A stretch of 64,000 nt of DNA from JBAXXL01 sp037127915 (lineage in GTDB: Bacteria > Bacteroidota > Ignavibacteria > Kapaibacteriales > UBA2268), in contig JBAXXL010000002.1 of the NCBI GenBank assembly GCA_037127915.1, forward strand, positions 62,001 through 126,000, read 5' to 3'. The translations under genes were made by a program, and so were the position numbers. This document shows positions 24,022-33,883 of this stretch, one piece after another (within the stretch, counting starts at the first letter, position 1; every line of letters begins with the position of its first letter). The notes under the pieces are model-generated. The model was not told where the DNA came from. It did not search any database and saw only the letters and a program-made list of their open reading frames with translations.

Positions 24022-24846
24022 ATGATAAAACTTCAATCTATTGATTACCACCCCGAGTTCGAACAACTCAAACACAAGCTCGAAGATTTTAAATCGGAGT
24101 TAATGGTTCTGATTGTCAAGCGCGACAATATGATTTATCATCAGAAATTCCTTATCGAAAATGAATTTTTTCGCCTATTGGGACCCGAGAAAGTCGAATC
24201 GGCGTACTTAGAACTAGAAGTCCGTAAATTGAAATTTACTATCGATTTGATACAAATGGATTTGAATAGGAATATCCTGCCGAACCTCACAATAATCGGC
24301 AAAATGGTTGATACCGAATTATTAGATTGGGAAGCTAAGCTATTGGATATGAAGGCAAAACTTCTGGGTTCTATCATTGTTGAAGGCAATTTGATGACAC
24401 CCGAGGAAGCAAGGGAATTTAAAGCATTATACAGGGAGCTTGTAAAAAAACTGCATCCCGATATGGTTGAAGATTTTAACGATGAGTGTAAAATGCTTTG
24501 GGAAAGCGTTCAACATGCTTTCAAAAATGGAGATTTGAATTCGTTAAGAAGCTTTTGCTATTTGCTGAAATCACAAGATTTTCAAATCACGCCTAATCAA
24601 AACGATATAGAATTTGACATCCTAAATTTAGAAATGCAGATTAACATACTGAATTTAGAAATAACTGCGATAGATCAAAAATATCCGTTCAATTTAGTTG
24701 ATAAAATAAGCGATAGCGATTGGGTGGAAAATGAAAGATACCGTTTACAAACACACATAACAGAATACTTAGACCAAATAGAGCAATTAAACTATCAGCT
24801 AAATAAAATGAAGGTAATCATTAATGGACAGTTTAACCAAAATTGA
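24022..24846 (+). CDS. coiled-coil protein with a J-domain-like segment
   Basis: The 274-residue protein is predicted to be mostly helical. Residues ~1-125 are coiled coil (LEDFKSELMVLIVKRDN, LEVRKLKFTIDLIQMDLNR). Residues ~130-180 read PEEAREFKALYRELVKKLHPDMVEDFNDECKMLWESVQHAFKNGD, which matches helices II-III of a DnaJ J domain, with the HPD that stimulates DnaK. Residues ~200-274 are a second coiled coil. It may therefore deliver a client to a DnaK partner; no dnaK is in the window. It overlaps the HIRAN gene by 23 bases. No named family is recognised. Confidence 0.7.
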   Translation: MIKLQSIDYHPEFEQLKHKLEDFKSELMVLIVKRDNMIYHQKFLIENEFFRLLGPEKVESAYLELEVRKLKFTIDLIQMDLNRNILPNLTIIGKMVDTELLDWEAKLLDMKAKLLGSIIVEGNLMTPEEAREFKALYRELVKKLHPDMVEDFNDECKMLWESVQHAFKNGDLNSLRSFCYLLKSQDFQITPNQNDIEFDILNLEMQINILNLEITAIDQKYPFNLVDKISDSDWVENERYRLQTHITEYLDQIEQLNYQLNKMKVIINGQFNQN

Positions 24847-25213
24847 CCCCAAATTGCTTGCTTTGATAGAGCATTCATTTAATAACAATTTGCCGATGCC
24901 TTTTGTTAAGGAAATTTTCTTGATAGAATCGCAAGTTGCCGGTACTGCTTATCATAATCTGAAGGAAATTGAACCATATATTAATATTGCCGATAATATG
25001 GTATTCATTCGAGAACCCGAGAATCAATACGATAATAAAGCTATTGCTATTATGGATGTTAAAGGCAATAGATTGGGATATATTCCTAAAGAAAAGAATG
25101 AGATTTTGGCAAATTTGCTCGATGCCGGTAAATTAATTTTTGGGAAATTAGAGCATAAGCAGTGGTTAGGTGATTGGCTAAAACTAAAAATTAAAGTTTA
25201 TCTCAGGGATTAA
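24824..25213 (+). CDS. HIRAN-domain protein
   Basis: The 129-residue protein has a single recognisable domain: residues ~29-125 with IESQVAGTAYHNLKEIEPYI, FIREPENQYDNKAIAIMDVKGNRLGYIPKEKNEILANLLDAG and WLKLKIKVYL fit HIRAN, a domain that in eukaryotic HLTF binds single-stranded 3' DNA ends and in bacteria is fused to nucleases or stands alone. The N-terminal 28 residues are short and helical. The start at 24824 lies inside the preceding gene and overlaps its last 23 bases; a start further in would lose the first helix. Together with the J-like gene it may form a DNA-damage-related pair, but this is inference. Confidence 0.85.
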   Translation: MDSLTKIDPKLLALIEHSFNNNLPMPFVKEIFLIESQVAGTAYHNLKEIEPYINIADNMVFIREPENQYDNKAIAIMDVKGNRLGYIPKEKNEILANLLDAGKLIFGKLEHKQWLGDWLKLKIKVYLRD

Positions 25214-25246
25214 TTTTCGTAAAAAAAAAATGGGGAAGTAAAAATA

Positions 25247-25921
25247 GTGAATAAAGATATAAGGAAGTTGTTCGCAAAAGTCGCTACATTATTTTCAAAA
25301 TATAATTATTATTTTGTAAAATCTCTTGCATTTCATTCCAAAGGTAGTAGTGAATTATCTATCAATTTTGATTACGTCAGGTTTAGAGCATTTGAATTGT
25401 GTATTGATGAAATACTAAGATGCGAAGTTAAGGGCAGTGTAGCTGAATTAGGTGTTTATAAAGGTGATTCAGCAAGCAAATTAAATCAATTGTTACCAAA
25501 CAAAACACTCTACCTTTTTGATACATTCGAAGGTTTTGACAAAAGGGATTTGACTGTTGAATCAGAAAAGTTTGCGACCAAGGAAGATGATTTCTCGGAC
25601 ACAAGCATTGATTTTGTCAAAAGGAAAATGAAATATCCGGACATGTGTGTGTTTGTTAAAGGTTACTTTCCCGAATCGGTAGTTGATATAGTAGATACTT
25701 TTGCATTTGTTAGTTTAGATGCCGATTTATATGAACCAACTAAAAATGGTTTAGAATATTTTTACGATAGATTAGAAAAAAATGGTTACATATTCATACA
25801 TGATTTTAATAACGAGCTTTATAAAGGTGTTCAAACAGCTGTATTAGAGTTTTGTGAAAATCGAAATATTGGATATGTGCCAATACCTGATATATGCGGA
25901 AGTGTAATTATTACAAAATAA
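25247..25921 (+). CDS. TylF/MycF-type class I SAM-dependent methyltransferase
   Basis: The 224-residue protein is similar to macrocin-type O-methyltransferases. Motif I reads VAELGVYKGDSASKLNQLLP (near residues 66-85), the acidic strand LYLFDTFEGFDKRD follows, and SLDADLYEPTKNGLEYFYDRL with IFIHDFNNELYKGVQTAVLEF provides the Asp pair that holds Mg2+ in TylF. The start codon is GTG at 25247 with GGGGAAG a few bases upstream. Substrates in this family are often sugars, and no glycan genes adjoin here. It lies 33 bases after the HIRAN gene. Confidence 0.82.
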   Translation: MNKDIRKLFAKVATLFSKYNYYFVKSLAFHSKGSSELSINFDYVRFRAFELCIDEILRCEVKGSVAELGVYKGDSASKLNQLLPNKTLYLFDTFEGFDKRDLTVESEKFATKEDDFSDTSIDFVKRKMKYPDMCVFVKGYFPESVVDIVDTFAFVSLDADLYEPTKNGLEYFYDRLEKNGYIFIHDFNNELYKGVQTAVLEFCENRNIGYVPIPDICGSVIITK

Positions 25922-26022
25922 AAGTTATTTGTTGATTGGAAAATATTTATTAATTTAGATAAATATATATAATTAAAATCAAATATATTGGTCTTGAATT
26001 TTACATAAAATTTAAAGGAACT

Positions 26023-26511
26023 ATGAAAAAATATATCATTATAATAGCATTACTAATTCCAATACTGCAGTCTTGCGGTGGTTTGGAACCTATACCCGCA
26101 GAGCAAAAAACCCTTATCAAAGGTACAATTCTTTTTGTTGATGATAAAGACAATTGGCCCCCGCAAGATTCGATACTGAGTTTGAAGGTTATAGCATTTA
26201 AAAACTATCCACCGACTGATTTGATAGGTGATATTATTAATGGATTAGCATATTACACCGCCGATTCCTTACCGCTATTCCAAAAATCCATTCAGTATCA
26301 AATCGAAATAACCGATCCGCCGCAAACCATTGAGTATTTAGTAGTAGCTTACCGATATGGAACAATGTTTGAATGGAAAGCCGCTGGAGTATATTGTCTG
26401 GAAGGCGATCCGCGCAAACCTCTTAAAATAGCGGTTGAAAAAGGTACACAATATACAGCCTCTATCAATGTGGACTTCAAACATCTGCCGCCGCAACCAG
26501 GCGAATGGTAA
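26023..26511 (+). CDS. lipoprotein of unknown function
   Basis: The 162-residue protein has signal MKKYIIIIALLIPILQSCGG with lipobox LQSC. The mature part is beta-rich: KTLIKGTILFVDD, LSLKVIAFKNYPPTDLIGD, IQYQIEITDPPQTIEYLVVAYRYGTMFEWKAAGVYC, and a Pro-rich end HLPPQPGEW. It resembles small envelope lipoproteins of Bacteroidota, but I cannot assign a family. A 100-base AT-rich spacer separates it from the methyltransferase gene, and dispersed repeats follow it. Confidence 0.7.
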   Translation: MKKYIIIIALLIPILQSCGGLEPIPAEQKTLIKGTILFVDDKDNWPPQDSILSLKVIAFKNYPPTDLIGDIINGLAYYTADSLPLFQKSIQYQIEITDPPQTIEYLVVAYRYGTMFEWKAAGVYCLEGDPRKPLKIAVEKGTQYTASINVDFKHLPPQPGEW

Positions 26512-26512
26512 T

Positions 26513-26716
26513 TCAATTGAAAATTGAAAATGAGAAGAGAATTTAGCCGTCATTCCTGCGAAAGCAGGAATCTCCTTGATATGTATATACTTAGTCATGC
26601 TGAACGAAGTATCCATCTTCAATTGCCACGACATTTATGTCGTGGATGGAGATACGGAAGATGGATGGGCTTTAGCCCAAAATATCTTGCGTGTATCCGC
26701 ACGACTTAAAAGTCGT
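26513..26716. repeat. cluster of dispersed repeats and hairpins
   Basis: In order: an AATTGAAAATTGAAAATGAG motif (26513-26535); the hairpin repeat GTCATTCCTGCGAAAGCAGG (from 26549); AGTCATGCTGAACGAAG and ATCCATCTT (26593-26619); then three short hairpins, CCACGACAT/ATGTCGTGG (26626-26645), TGGGCT/AGCCCA (26666-26679) and ACGACTT/AAGTCGT (26701-26716). The first three elements recur in the same order at 48532-48692. No gene is evident; the whole 295-base spacer to 26807 is repeat and short AT-rich sequence. Confidence 0.82.
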
Positions 26717-26806
26717 TGCTATTCAAGAAGATGACGAAAAAATAAATCTGCGTTAATCTGCTAAATTAGCCTTATCAGCGTTCTATTTTCAACTTTCCAT
26801 TTTCAA

Positions 26807-28177
26807 TTATTTCACGCATATAGTTTTAATGTTTGTGAATTCTCTAATTCCGTGGATTCCGATTTCACGTCCGTATCCCGAAGCATTTATGCCTCCAAAA
26901 GGTAATTTAGGATCGGATTGAACGAAATCGTTTATGAATACTGCACCGCATTGAAGTAGATGTTTTGCGATATATTCAGCTCTTTTGATATCGGTTGTGA
27001 ATATAGCTCCTCCCAAACCAAATTCAGTATCATTTGCTATTCTTATTGCATCTTCTTCATCTTCAGCAACTATTATGGAGATAGCCGGACCGAAAAGCTC
27101 TTCATCGTAAGCGGGCATCCCGGGTTTCACATCAACAAGAACTGTTGGCTGATAAAAGAATCCTTCACCGGGCCACACCTTACCACCCATAAGACATTTT
27201 GCACCTAATTTTATTGATTCCTCTATTTGATAAGCGAATGTTTCTAATAAATCAAATCGTGCCAAAGGACCAATAATATTTGGCTCCGATTTAAATGGGT
27301 AATCGCATTTCCAAGACTTTGCTGATTCAAGGACATATTTAGTGAATTCCTCAGATTTGTTTTTTGTGACAATTAATCTTTTTGGAGATATGCAGGTTTG
27401 ACCGGCGTTATTGAACCGGGCATTTACAATGACGTTTGCCGCATTTTCCATATCAGCATCATCCAAAATCACATAAGGGTCGCTTCCGCCAAGTTCAAAA
27501 ACGCATTTTTTCATAACCGATCCGGCTTGTGCGGCTAATATTTTGCCGACACGCGAGCTACCTGTAAACGATATACCTTTTATAATAGGATTTTTGATTA
27601 CTCTTTCGACTTTATCAACATCAATTACCATTGTGGAAAATACTCCATCAGGCAATCCTGCTGAGCGAAAAACATCTTCTATCGCAACAGCGCACCCGGT
27701 TGTATTATTCGAGTGTTTTAAGACAACCGTATTTCCTGCCATCAACTGAGGTGCTGTAAAGCGGAACACCTGCCAGAATGGGAAATTCCAAGGCATAATA
27801 CCTAAAACAACGCCAAGTGGACGATAAGAAACAATGCTTTTGCTGAATCTTGATTCTATTAATTCATCTTCTAAAAAGCGCTCAGCATTTTCAGCATAAT
27901 GATCTAAAACATAAGCGCACTTTTCAACTTCACCTTCAGCCTGTGCTATGGGTTTTCCCATTTCTTCAGTCATTAATTCCGCAAGTTCTATTTTTCGTTC
28001 ACGAAGTATCGCTGCCGCTTTTTTTATCCAAATAGCTCGATTATTAATAGATAGGGTGCTCCACTGTGCATACGCTTGATTTGCATTATTAACAAGTGCA
28101 TCTAAGTCATTTAAATCTATCTCTTTAAATATATTTATTTTCTTTCCTGTAGCAGGATTAACTGATATCAAATCCAT
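26807..28177 (-). CDS. NAD(P)-dependent aldehyde dehydrogenase, succinate-semialdehyde type
   Basis: The 456-residue aldehyde dehydrogenase superfamily protein resembles GabD/Sad enzymes. Visible are LGIMPWNFPFWQVFRF (Asn131), the cofactor-binding GISFTGSSRVGK (202-212), catalytic Glu228 in FELGGSDPYVILDDAD, catalytic Cys262 in NAGQTCISPKRL and a late EELFGPAISI. Its length is that of a short form, without the extra C-terminal segment of some members. The substrate could be succinate semialdehyde or another aliphatic semialdehyde. The gene is on the minus strand, divergent from the large secreted operon, with a shared 126-base intergenic region. Confidence 0.88.
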   Translation of the reverse strand: MDLISVNPATGKKINIFKEIDLNDLDALVNNANQAYAQWSTLSINNRAIWIKKAAAILRERKIELAELMTEEMGKPIAQAEGEVEKCAYVLDHYAENAERFLEDELIESRFSKSIVSYRPLGVVLGIMPWNFPFWQVFRFTAPQLMAGNTVVLKHSNNTTGCAVAIEDVFRSAGLPDGVFSTMVIDVDKVERVIKNPIIKGISFTGSSRVGKILAAQAGSVMKKCVFELGGSDPYVILDDADMENAANVIVNARFNNAGQTCISPKRLIVTKNKSEEFTKYVLESAKSWKCDYPFKSEPNIIGPLARFDLLETFAYQIEESIKLGAKCLMGGKVWPGEGFFYQPTVLVDVKPGMPAYDEELFGPAISIIVAEDEEDAIRIANDTEFGLGGAIFTTDIKRAEYIAKHLLQCGAVFINDFVQSDPKLPFGGINASGYGREIGIHGIREFTNIKTICVK

Positions 28178-28267
28178 TTTTTGTCCAATTTTATATAAAA
28201 CATATTCAAAATTAAAAAAAATGGCTTATTTAGCCATAAAAAGGTGTGAAATTAGAAAAAAAATCAT

Positions 28268-28275
28268 TAAATTTG
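28268..28275 (+). promoter_or_regulatory. candidate -7 box of the surface-protein operon
   Basis: TAAATTTG fits the Bacteroidota -7 consensus TAnnTTTG and lies 28 bases upstream of the ATG of the S8 protease gene. A TTTG at the expected -33 place is not visible, so support is partial. Confidence 0.4.
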
Positions 28276-28303
28276 TACATTAGTTTTATTATATAACAAA
28301 TGT

Positions 28304-30814
28304 ATGAATATGAAAAAATATCTACTTCTTTTGCTAATAACCATAAGTTTTATTAGCACCAATATATCGGCTCAGGATTATACCAATCGAGATAATCTGC
28401 GGCGAATTGCCGCGGAAAATTATCAAATATCCAAGAATAATAAGGAGCAAGCTGAAGCAAAAGCTCGCACACTTGGTTTGCCTTTGCGTAAAACCATGCC
28501 CGACAGCTCGTTCATCGAATTAGTAAGTTGGCAACAGGGTAAAGCTCCGTTATACTTTTTAACTAATAACTTGGTCGCGGCAAAGACTATATCTACAAAT
28601 AAGGTATGGCCTGCCGACGGATCGAATTATAATTTAAGTGGTAAGGACATAACATTGTGGGAATGGGACGCCGGAAGTCCGCTCACAACACACCAGGAAT
28701 TTAATAATACTGGTACTTGCAGAGTAACCGTTAAAGATGGTGCCAGCGTACATTACCATTCTGTACACGTTGCGGGTACAATGATTGGCGCAGGTGTAGT
28801 TGCAGATGCTAAAGGAATGTCATTCGAAGGAAAATTGAATTCTTATGATTGGAACTACGACGATTCTGAAATGGCAACTGATGCCGCGGATTTGAACATG
28901 CGTGTTTCTAACCATTCTTATGGATATATAACTGGCTGGTTCTATAATTATTTAGGCGATGGTTTGTGGTGTTGGTTTGGAGATCCGACGGTAAACCAAT
29001 CTGAGGATTATAGTTGGGGTTATTATGATCAAACAGCCAAAACTTGGGACGAAGTTGCCTATAACGCACCGCATTATTTGATTTGTAAATCTGCAGGTAA
29101 TGACCGGAAAAGCGGTCCTGCCGCTGGCGCAGAACATTGGGTTTACAATAATGGCGACTGGGCGAAATCTACCACTACTCGTGAAGTCAATGGTGGTTCA
29201 GACGGTTATGATTGTATTTCCTATAATGGTGTTGCAAAAAATATAATGACTGTTGCCGCGGTGTACGATATACCTGGCGGGTATACAAAACCTAGTGACG
29301 TAACAATGACGAGTTTTTCATCTTGGGGACCTGCCGACGATGGTAGAGTGAAACCTGATATAAGTGCTAATGGAGTTGGGCTTTATTCATCATATAATAC
29401 TGCTGACGACTCTTATGCATCAATGAGTGGCACATCAATGGCGACTCCTAATGTGGCTGGTTCTGTAGGATTATTATTACAACATAGAATAAATTTAGCC
29501 GGCGAAGGACACGATTATTTATCCTCAACGATTAAAGGGCTGATAATTGGAACCGCAGATGAAGCAGGAACCTATGATGGACCTGATTACGCTTTCGGGT
29601 GGGGGCTGATGAATACAAAAAAATGTGTTGATTTGATGACCGCAAATGCAGAGTTTGCTGAAGACTTTTTAATTCAAGAATTAGAACTTGCCAACGGTGA
29701 CCTTGACCAAATTAAAGGCAGAATAAAAACAGCAGGCGATATAAGAGTTACTATTGTTTGGAATGATCCTCCGGGAACTCCTAAAACATCTAATCTTTTG
29801 AATAATAGAAGTGCATTGCTGGTTAATGATTTGGATTTAAGATTAGAATCTAATGGAACTGTTTATAAACCTTGGGTTTTAGATCCTGCCAATCCTGCCA
29901 ATGCGGCTACAACAGGTGATAATACAAAAGATAACGTTGAACAAGTATATATAAAAAATGCTGGGGCAAGCGAATATGCGATTAAAATTTCCCATAAAGG
30001 AACTTTAGCGGATAATCAGAGATACTCATTGATTATTACAGGTCTTCATGATATGCAACCGGATCACGTTCATTTGATTTCACCGTTAGACAAAACCACC
30101 GGTGTAACAGTATGTCCGCAATTAAATTGGTCTGATGCCGGTTATTTTGATACTTACGAGGTTATAATAGCAACGGATGACGCCTTTTCTAATGTTGTAA
30201 TTAATGACGAGGATGTGCAAAATTCATATTATGACATCTGTTTGGATTATAATACAGAGTATTTTTGGAAAGTTAGATCCAAAGAGGGCACAAATTATAG
30301 TGACTGGTCAGAAACATTTTCATTTACAACTGTTGACGGTTCAAAAGCAAAACAAAAATTGGTTGGAATAACGGCAAAGTTCCAAGGTATTCCTTATACC
30401 GATTTAAATGTATCAATACCGGTTCAAGTAGAGCTGCGTTCGGGAAGTACATTGATGAATTCTACTTTAGTAACTTCAAAACCTGCATTTATCGATTCCA
30501 CTTCTTATACTGAAGTTGATTTTGCTGGAACAACAAACGGTTCTTATTGGTTAGTTGTCAGGGCATCAGGTTATTTGCCATTAGGTAGTACTCAAAAAAT
30601 AGATTTATCGGAAACCCAAAAAGCCACTTACGATTTTACTCAAACAACTTCAAAGATTGCCGGTGCTGATGAAGCCGTGGTGTCAAAAAGTAGTTCTTAC
30701 TATATTCGATTTGGCGATTTGAATGCTGATAGGAAAATTGATGGCGATGACATTTTATTACTAAAATCTGTCAGCGGTGTTAAAATTGATAAACTTGTTC
30801 CTAATGTTAAATAA
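28304..30814 (+). CDS. secreted S8 (subtilisin-like) serine protease with FN3 and dockerin-like C-terminus
   Basis: In this 836-residue protein the signal peptide is residues ~1-23 (MNMKKYLLLLLITISFIST...). The S8 catalytic residues are Asp122 in LWEWDAG, His155 in SVHVAGT, oxyanion Asn266 in KSAGNDR and Ser378 in GTSMATPNVAG. Residues ~455-580 form a beta-sandwich of the kind that follows S8 domains (DLRVT/NDLDLRLE). Residues ~590-680 are FN3-like (LNWSDAGYFDTYEV...FWKVRSKEG). Residues ~685-836 hold a module also found in the next gene: VELRSGSTLM...WLVVRASGYLPLGST followed by GDLNADRKIDGDDILLLK, a dockerin/EF-hand-like Ca loop. No T9SS type A domain is at its end. It probably processes surface proteins or digests polymers outside the cell. 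Confidence 0.9.
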   Translation: MNMKKYLLLLLITISFISTNISAQDYTNRDNLRRIAAENYQISKNNKEQAEAKARTLGLPLRKTMPDSSFIELVSWQQGKAPLYFLTNNLVAAKTISTNKVWPADGSNYNLSGKDITLWEWDAGSPLTTHQEFNNTGTCRVTVKDGASVHYHSVHVAGTMIGAGVVADAKGMSFEGKLNSYDWNYDDSEMATDAADLNMRVSNHSYGYITGWFYNYLGDGLWCWFGDPTVNQSEDYSWGYYDQTAKTWDEVAYNAPHYLICKSAGNDRKSGPAAGAEHWVYNNGDWAKSTTTREVNGGSDGYDCISYNGVAKNIMTVAAVYDIPGGYTKPSDVTMTSFSSWGPADDGRVKPDISANGVGLYSSYNTADDSYASMSGTSMATPNVAGSVGLLLQHRINLAGEGHDYLSSTIKGLIIGTADEAGTYDGPDYAFGWGLMNTKKCVDLMTANAEFAEDFLIQELELANGDLDQIKGRIKTAGDIRVTIVWNDPPGTPKTSNLLNNRSALLVNDLDLRLESNGTVYKPWVLDPANPANAATTGDNTKDNVEQVYIKNAGASEYAIKISHKGTLADNQRYSLIITGLHDMQPDHVHLISPLDKTTGVTVCPQLNWSDAGYFDTYEVIIATDDAFSNVVINDEDVQNSYYDICLDYNTEYFWKVRSKEGTNYSDWSETFSFTTVDGSKAKQKLVGITAKFQGIPYTDLNVSIPVQVELRSGSTLMNSTLVTSKPAFIDSTSYTEVDFAGTTNGSYWLVVRASGYLPLGSTQKIDLSETQKATYDFTQTTSKIAGADEAVVSKSSSYYIRFGDLNADRKIDGDDILLLKSVSGVKIDKLVPNVK

Positions 30815-30824
30815 GGTGAATAAT

Positions 30825-33800
30825 ATGAAAATGAATAGAATAATTATAGTTTTAGTAAGCAGTTTATTGTTTGGTTTCTCTGCAGCATCGGCTTATGATT
30901 TTTATAAGGCAATGGACGAAGGCAAGAATTTTTATGAAATCCAAAAAGAAGCTAATGCGTATTGGAAAGCAAAAGGTATAACAGTCGATTCACCGAAAGA
31001 TAAACGCGGTGGTTTCAAGCAATATAAACGCTGGGAGTATTTTTGGGAACAAAGAGTATATCCTACAGGACAATTTCCTGTTAAAGGGGAAACATGGCGA
31101 GTTGTTATAGATGAACAAAAACAACAAAACCGGCAAAAAAAATCAAATGGTTTGCAATATAGTGCTGAAGATTACAATTGGTCGCATGTAGGACCAAAAA
31201 CAGCACCCGGTGGTTATCATGGATTAGGAAGAATAAATAGTATAGTTGAAGATCCAGAATACGATGGCTCCAAAAATCTAACTATTTGGGCTGGTTCTGC
31301 AAGCGGAGGCTTATGGAAAACAACAGATGGCGGTTCCAACTGGGTAACATCAACCGATGATTTAGGCACATTGGGTGTAGGCGATATAGTTATAGAACCA
31401 GATGATAACCAAATTATGTATTTGGCCACTGGTGACGGTGACCATTATGATGCAAAAAGTATTGGAGTTCTTAAATCTACTGACGGGGGGGCTTCTTGGA
31501 ATTCTACGGGATTAAATTGGGAATTAGGTAATTATTATGTTTGCAGAAGAATTTTGATGGATCCTAACGATCATTCGATTATATATGTTGCCACTAATGG
31601 CGGTATATTTAAAACCACTAACGCCGGCACTGATTGGTCACAGGTTTTCTCAAGCGATTCCTATGATATGGAATTTAAACCAAACGATTCGAAAGTGATT
31701 TATGCGGCAACATATTCGGAAATATATAAAACAACTGATGCCGGAACCAAGTGGACAATAAAGACCGATGGTTTACCAACAAGTAATATTAATAGAATCG
31801 CTCTCGGGGTTTCAGCGGATAATGCAAAAGTAGTTTATGCTGAGTACGGTAACGAAAGTTCCGGTCACAAAGGATTCTATCGTTCTACAGATGCCGGTGA
31901 AAAATGGACTCTGATGGACGATGGAACGAGAAATTTCTTAGGTTGGGCTATAGACGGTAACGATGGCGGTGGTCAATCTTGGTACGACTTAGCAATTGCT
32001 GTTAATCCCAAAGATGCAAATGAAGTTTTAATAGGCGGCGTAAATATTTGGCGAACGAGCGATGGAGGAGGAACTTGGAACTGCGTTTCGATGTGGTACG
32101 GTGGTACCGATGTCTCCGAAGTACACGCAGACCAACACACTCTATATTTTGCAGACGAAAACCGATTATATTCCGGAAATGACGGCGGTGTTGATTTTAC
32201 TACCGATCAGGGTGCCTATTGGGAGTATATAGGCGATGGAATATGCGCAACTCAGCTTTATAGATTGGGTATTTCGCAAACTAATATTGATAAAATAATG
32301 TGCGGTGCTCAAGATAATTCATCATATTATTTGAATGGAACTGAGGTTGAAAAATTAGGGACAGGCGATGGTTTTGAAAGTATGATTGATTATCAAGATG
32401 AACAAATTATGTACACAGAATCATATTTGGGAAATTGGGCTAGAACTACAAATGGAGGTACTAATTGGGACTTTGTTGGAAAACCCGACGGTGTTGGTGA
32501 TGGTAATTGGCTCACACCATTTATAATAAATCCTTCCGATCATAATAAAGTTTATTTCGGATTTAGTGAAATATATGAATGGAATGGATCGGATGCTACA
32601 TATAAAAAAATATCTTCGCTTGGGATAGGCAATATGGACAATTTATATATTGCTCCGTCGGATCAGAAATGTTTATATGCAGGGACCTACTCCAATATGC
32701 GTAAAACAACTGATGGTGGAACATCTTGGTCAACTATTACTAAACCAGTCGATCAAAGCTGGACATATTTGGCTATAAATCCGAATGATCCTAAAGAAAT
32801 TTGGGCAACGTTTTCAGGTTTTTCTAATGGGAAAAAGATTTATCATTCTACTAATAGTGGAACCAATTGGACGGATATTACCGGAAATTTACCACCTGTG
32901 CCTTGCAATACGGTATGCTTCGAAAAACGTACTTCAAATTCTAGGATTTATGTAGGAACCGATGTTGGTGTATATTTTAAATTAATAACTGATACTGATT
33001 GGACAAAACTTGATTTGAATATACCAAATGTGGTTGTATCTGAACTTGAAATTCAAAAAGAAAACAATGTGTTATTTGCTTCAACATTCGGTCGCGGTGT
33101 TTGGAAAGTTAGCTTGCCAAACTTACCAGCAGTTGAACTAATAAATCCCGCAAATAAATCGGAACAACTTGCATCTAAAGTCACATTCAAATGGACATCT
33201 GCTGATAATGCAGATGGTTATCAACTTCAGGTATCACGGAATTCAGGATTTACGGACATTGTTCTTGATACAACGATGAAAGTAACTGAAATTACTAAAA
33301 CATTAGGTACCGAAACAGAGTATTTTTGGCGAGTGCGTTCTAGAAGTGGTAGCGATTATTCAGATTGGTCAAGTGTATTTAGTTTTAAAAACATGGATGG
33401 AAATCTACCACAAAAAGAACTTGAAATCACTTTGAGAATGTATGGATTATGGAATGGAACAAGTCATAAATCAACTGCTTTAGTTGCCGAATTCTGGCAA
33501 GGTGCTACATTAATGACAAGTAAATTAAAATACAAAAAACCGATTTCAATATCCACCAATGGAAAGATATTGTGTTCAGCAGGTGATGTACAAGATGGAA
33601 ATTACTGGATAGTATTGAGAGCAGGCGGTTATTTGCCTCTTGGCTCAACAAGCCAAATTTCGATTTCTACAACAAAAGCATATTATGATTTCACTTCAAG
33701 CTATTCTACTGCCGCAGGTGGTGAATATAGTTTATATTACACCGGCGGGGTTTATTATATGAAACCGGGCGAGTCCAACACGGATTTGAAATTAAATGCA

Positions 33801-33866
33801 CACGATGCGGCAATACTTTTGGGAAACAAAGGTAAGGATTTAATAACTTATGTACCTGAACCGTAA
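30825..33866 (+). CDS. secreted BNR/Asp-box propeller protein with FN3 and dockerin-like C-terminus
   Basis: The 1013-residue protein starts at the ATG at 30825 (AAGGTG lies upstream; an earlier in-frame ATG overlaps the protease gene). The signal peptide is MKMNRIIIVLVSSLLFGFSAASA. At least nine Asp-box (S/T-x-D-G-G-x-x-W) motifs run from about residue 150 to 700, e.g. TTDGGSNWV, STDGGASWN, TTNAGTDWS, TTDGGTSWS, as in sortilin/Vps10 or sialidase propellers. One FN3-like domain follows (VTFKWTSADNADGYQLQV...FWRVRSRSG), then the same end module as the protease (WQGATLMTSKL...WIVLRAGGYLPLGST) with a weaker Ca-loop remnant NTDLKLNAHDAAILL. Likely a surface-attached propeller that binds glycans or proteins; no hydrolase residues are evident. 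Confidence 0.85.
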   Translation: MKMNRIIIVLVSSLLFGFSAASAYDFYKAMDEGKNFYEIQKEANAYWKAKGITVDSPKDKRGGFKQYKRWEYFWEQRVYPTGQFPVKGETWRVVIDEQKQQNRQKKSNGLQYSAEDYNWSHVGPKTAPGGYHGLGRINSIVEDPEYDGSKNLTIWAGSASGGLWKTTDGGSNWVTSTDDLGTLGVGDIVIEPDDNQIMYLATGDGDHYDAKSIGVLKSTDGGASWNSTGLNWELGNYYVCRRILMDPNDHSIIYVATNGGIFKTTNAGTDWSQVFSSDSYDMEFKPNDSKVIYAATYSEIYKTTDAGTKWTIKTDGLPTSNINRIALGVSADNAKVVYAEYGNESSGHKGFYRSTDAGEKWTLMDDGTRNFLGWAIDGNDGGGQSWYDLAIAVNPKDANEVLIGGVNIWRTSDGGGTWNCVSMWYGGTDVSEVHADQHTLYFADENRLYSGNDGGVDFTTDQGAYWEYIGDGICATQLYRLGISQTNIDKIMCGAQDNSSYYLNGTEVEKLGTGDGFESMIDYQDEQIMYTESYLGNWARTTNGGTNWDFVGKPDGVGDGNWLTPFIINPSDHNKVYFGFSEIYEWNGSDATYKKISSLGIGNMDNLYIAPSDQKCLYAGTYSNMRKTTDGGTSWSTITKPVDQSWTYLAINPNDPKEIWATFSGFSNGKKIYHSTNSGTNWTDITGNLPPVPCNTVCFEKRTSNSRIYVGTDVGVYFKLITDTDWTKLDLNIPNVVVSELEIQKENNVLFASTFGRGVWKVSLPNLPAVELINPANKSEQLASKVTFKWTSADNADGYQLQVSRNSGFTDIVLDTTMKVTEITKTLGTETEYFWRVRSRSGSDYSDWSSVFSFKNMDGNLPQKELEITLRMYGLWNGTSHKSTALVAEFWQGATLMTSKLKYKKPISISTNGKILCSAGDVQDGNYWIVLRAGGYLPLGSTSQISISTTKAYYDFTSSYSTAAGGEYSLYYTGGVYYMKPGESNTDLKLNAHDAAILLGNKGKDLITYVPEP

Positions 33867-33883
33867 TTATAAGGAATAATAAA

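Noticed and set aside
30777..30824. Longer start for the BNR propeller protein
   Set aside because: It would place 16 residues before the signal peptide and overlap the end of the protease gene; the ATG at 30825 has a good AAGGTG upstream.
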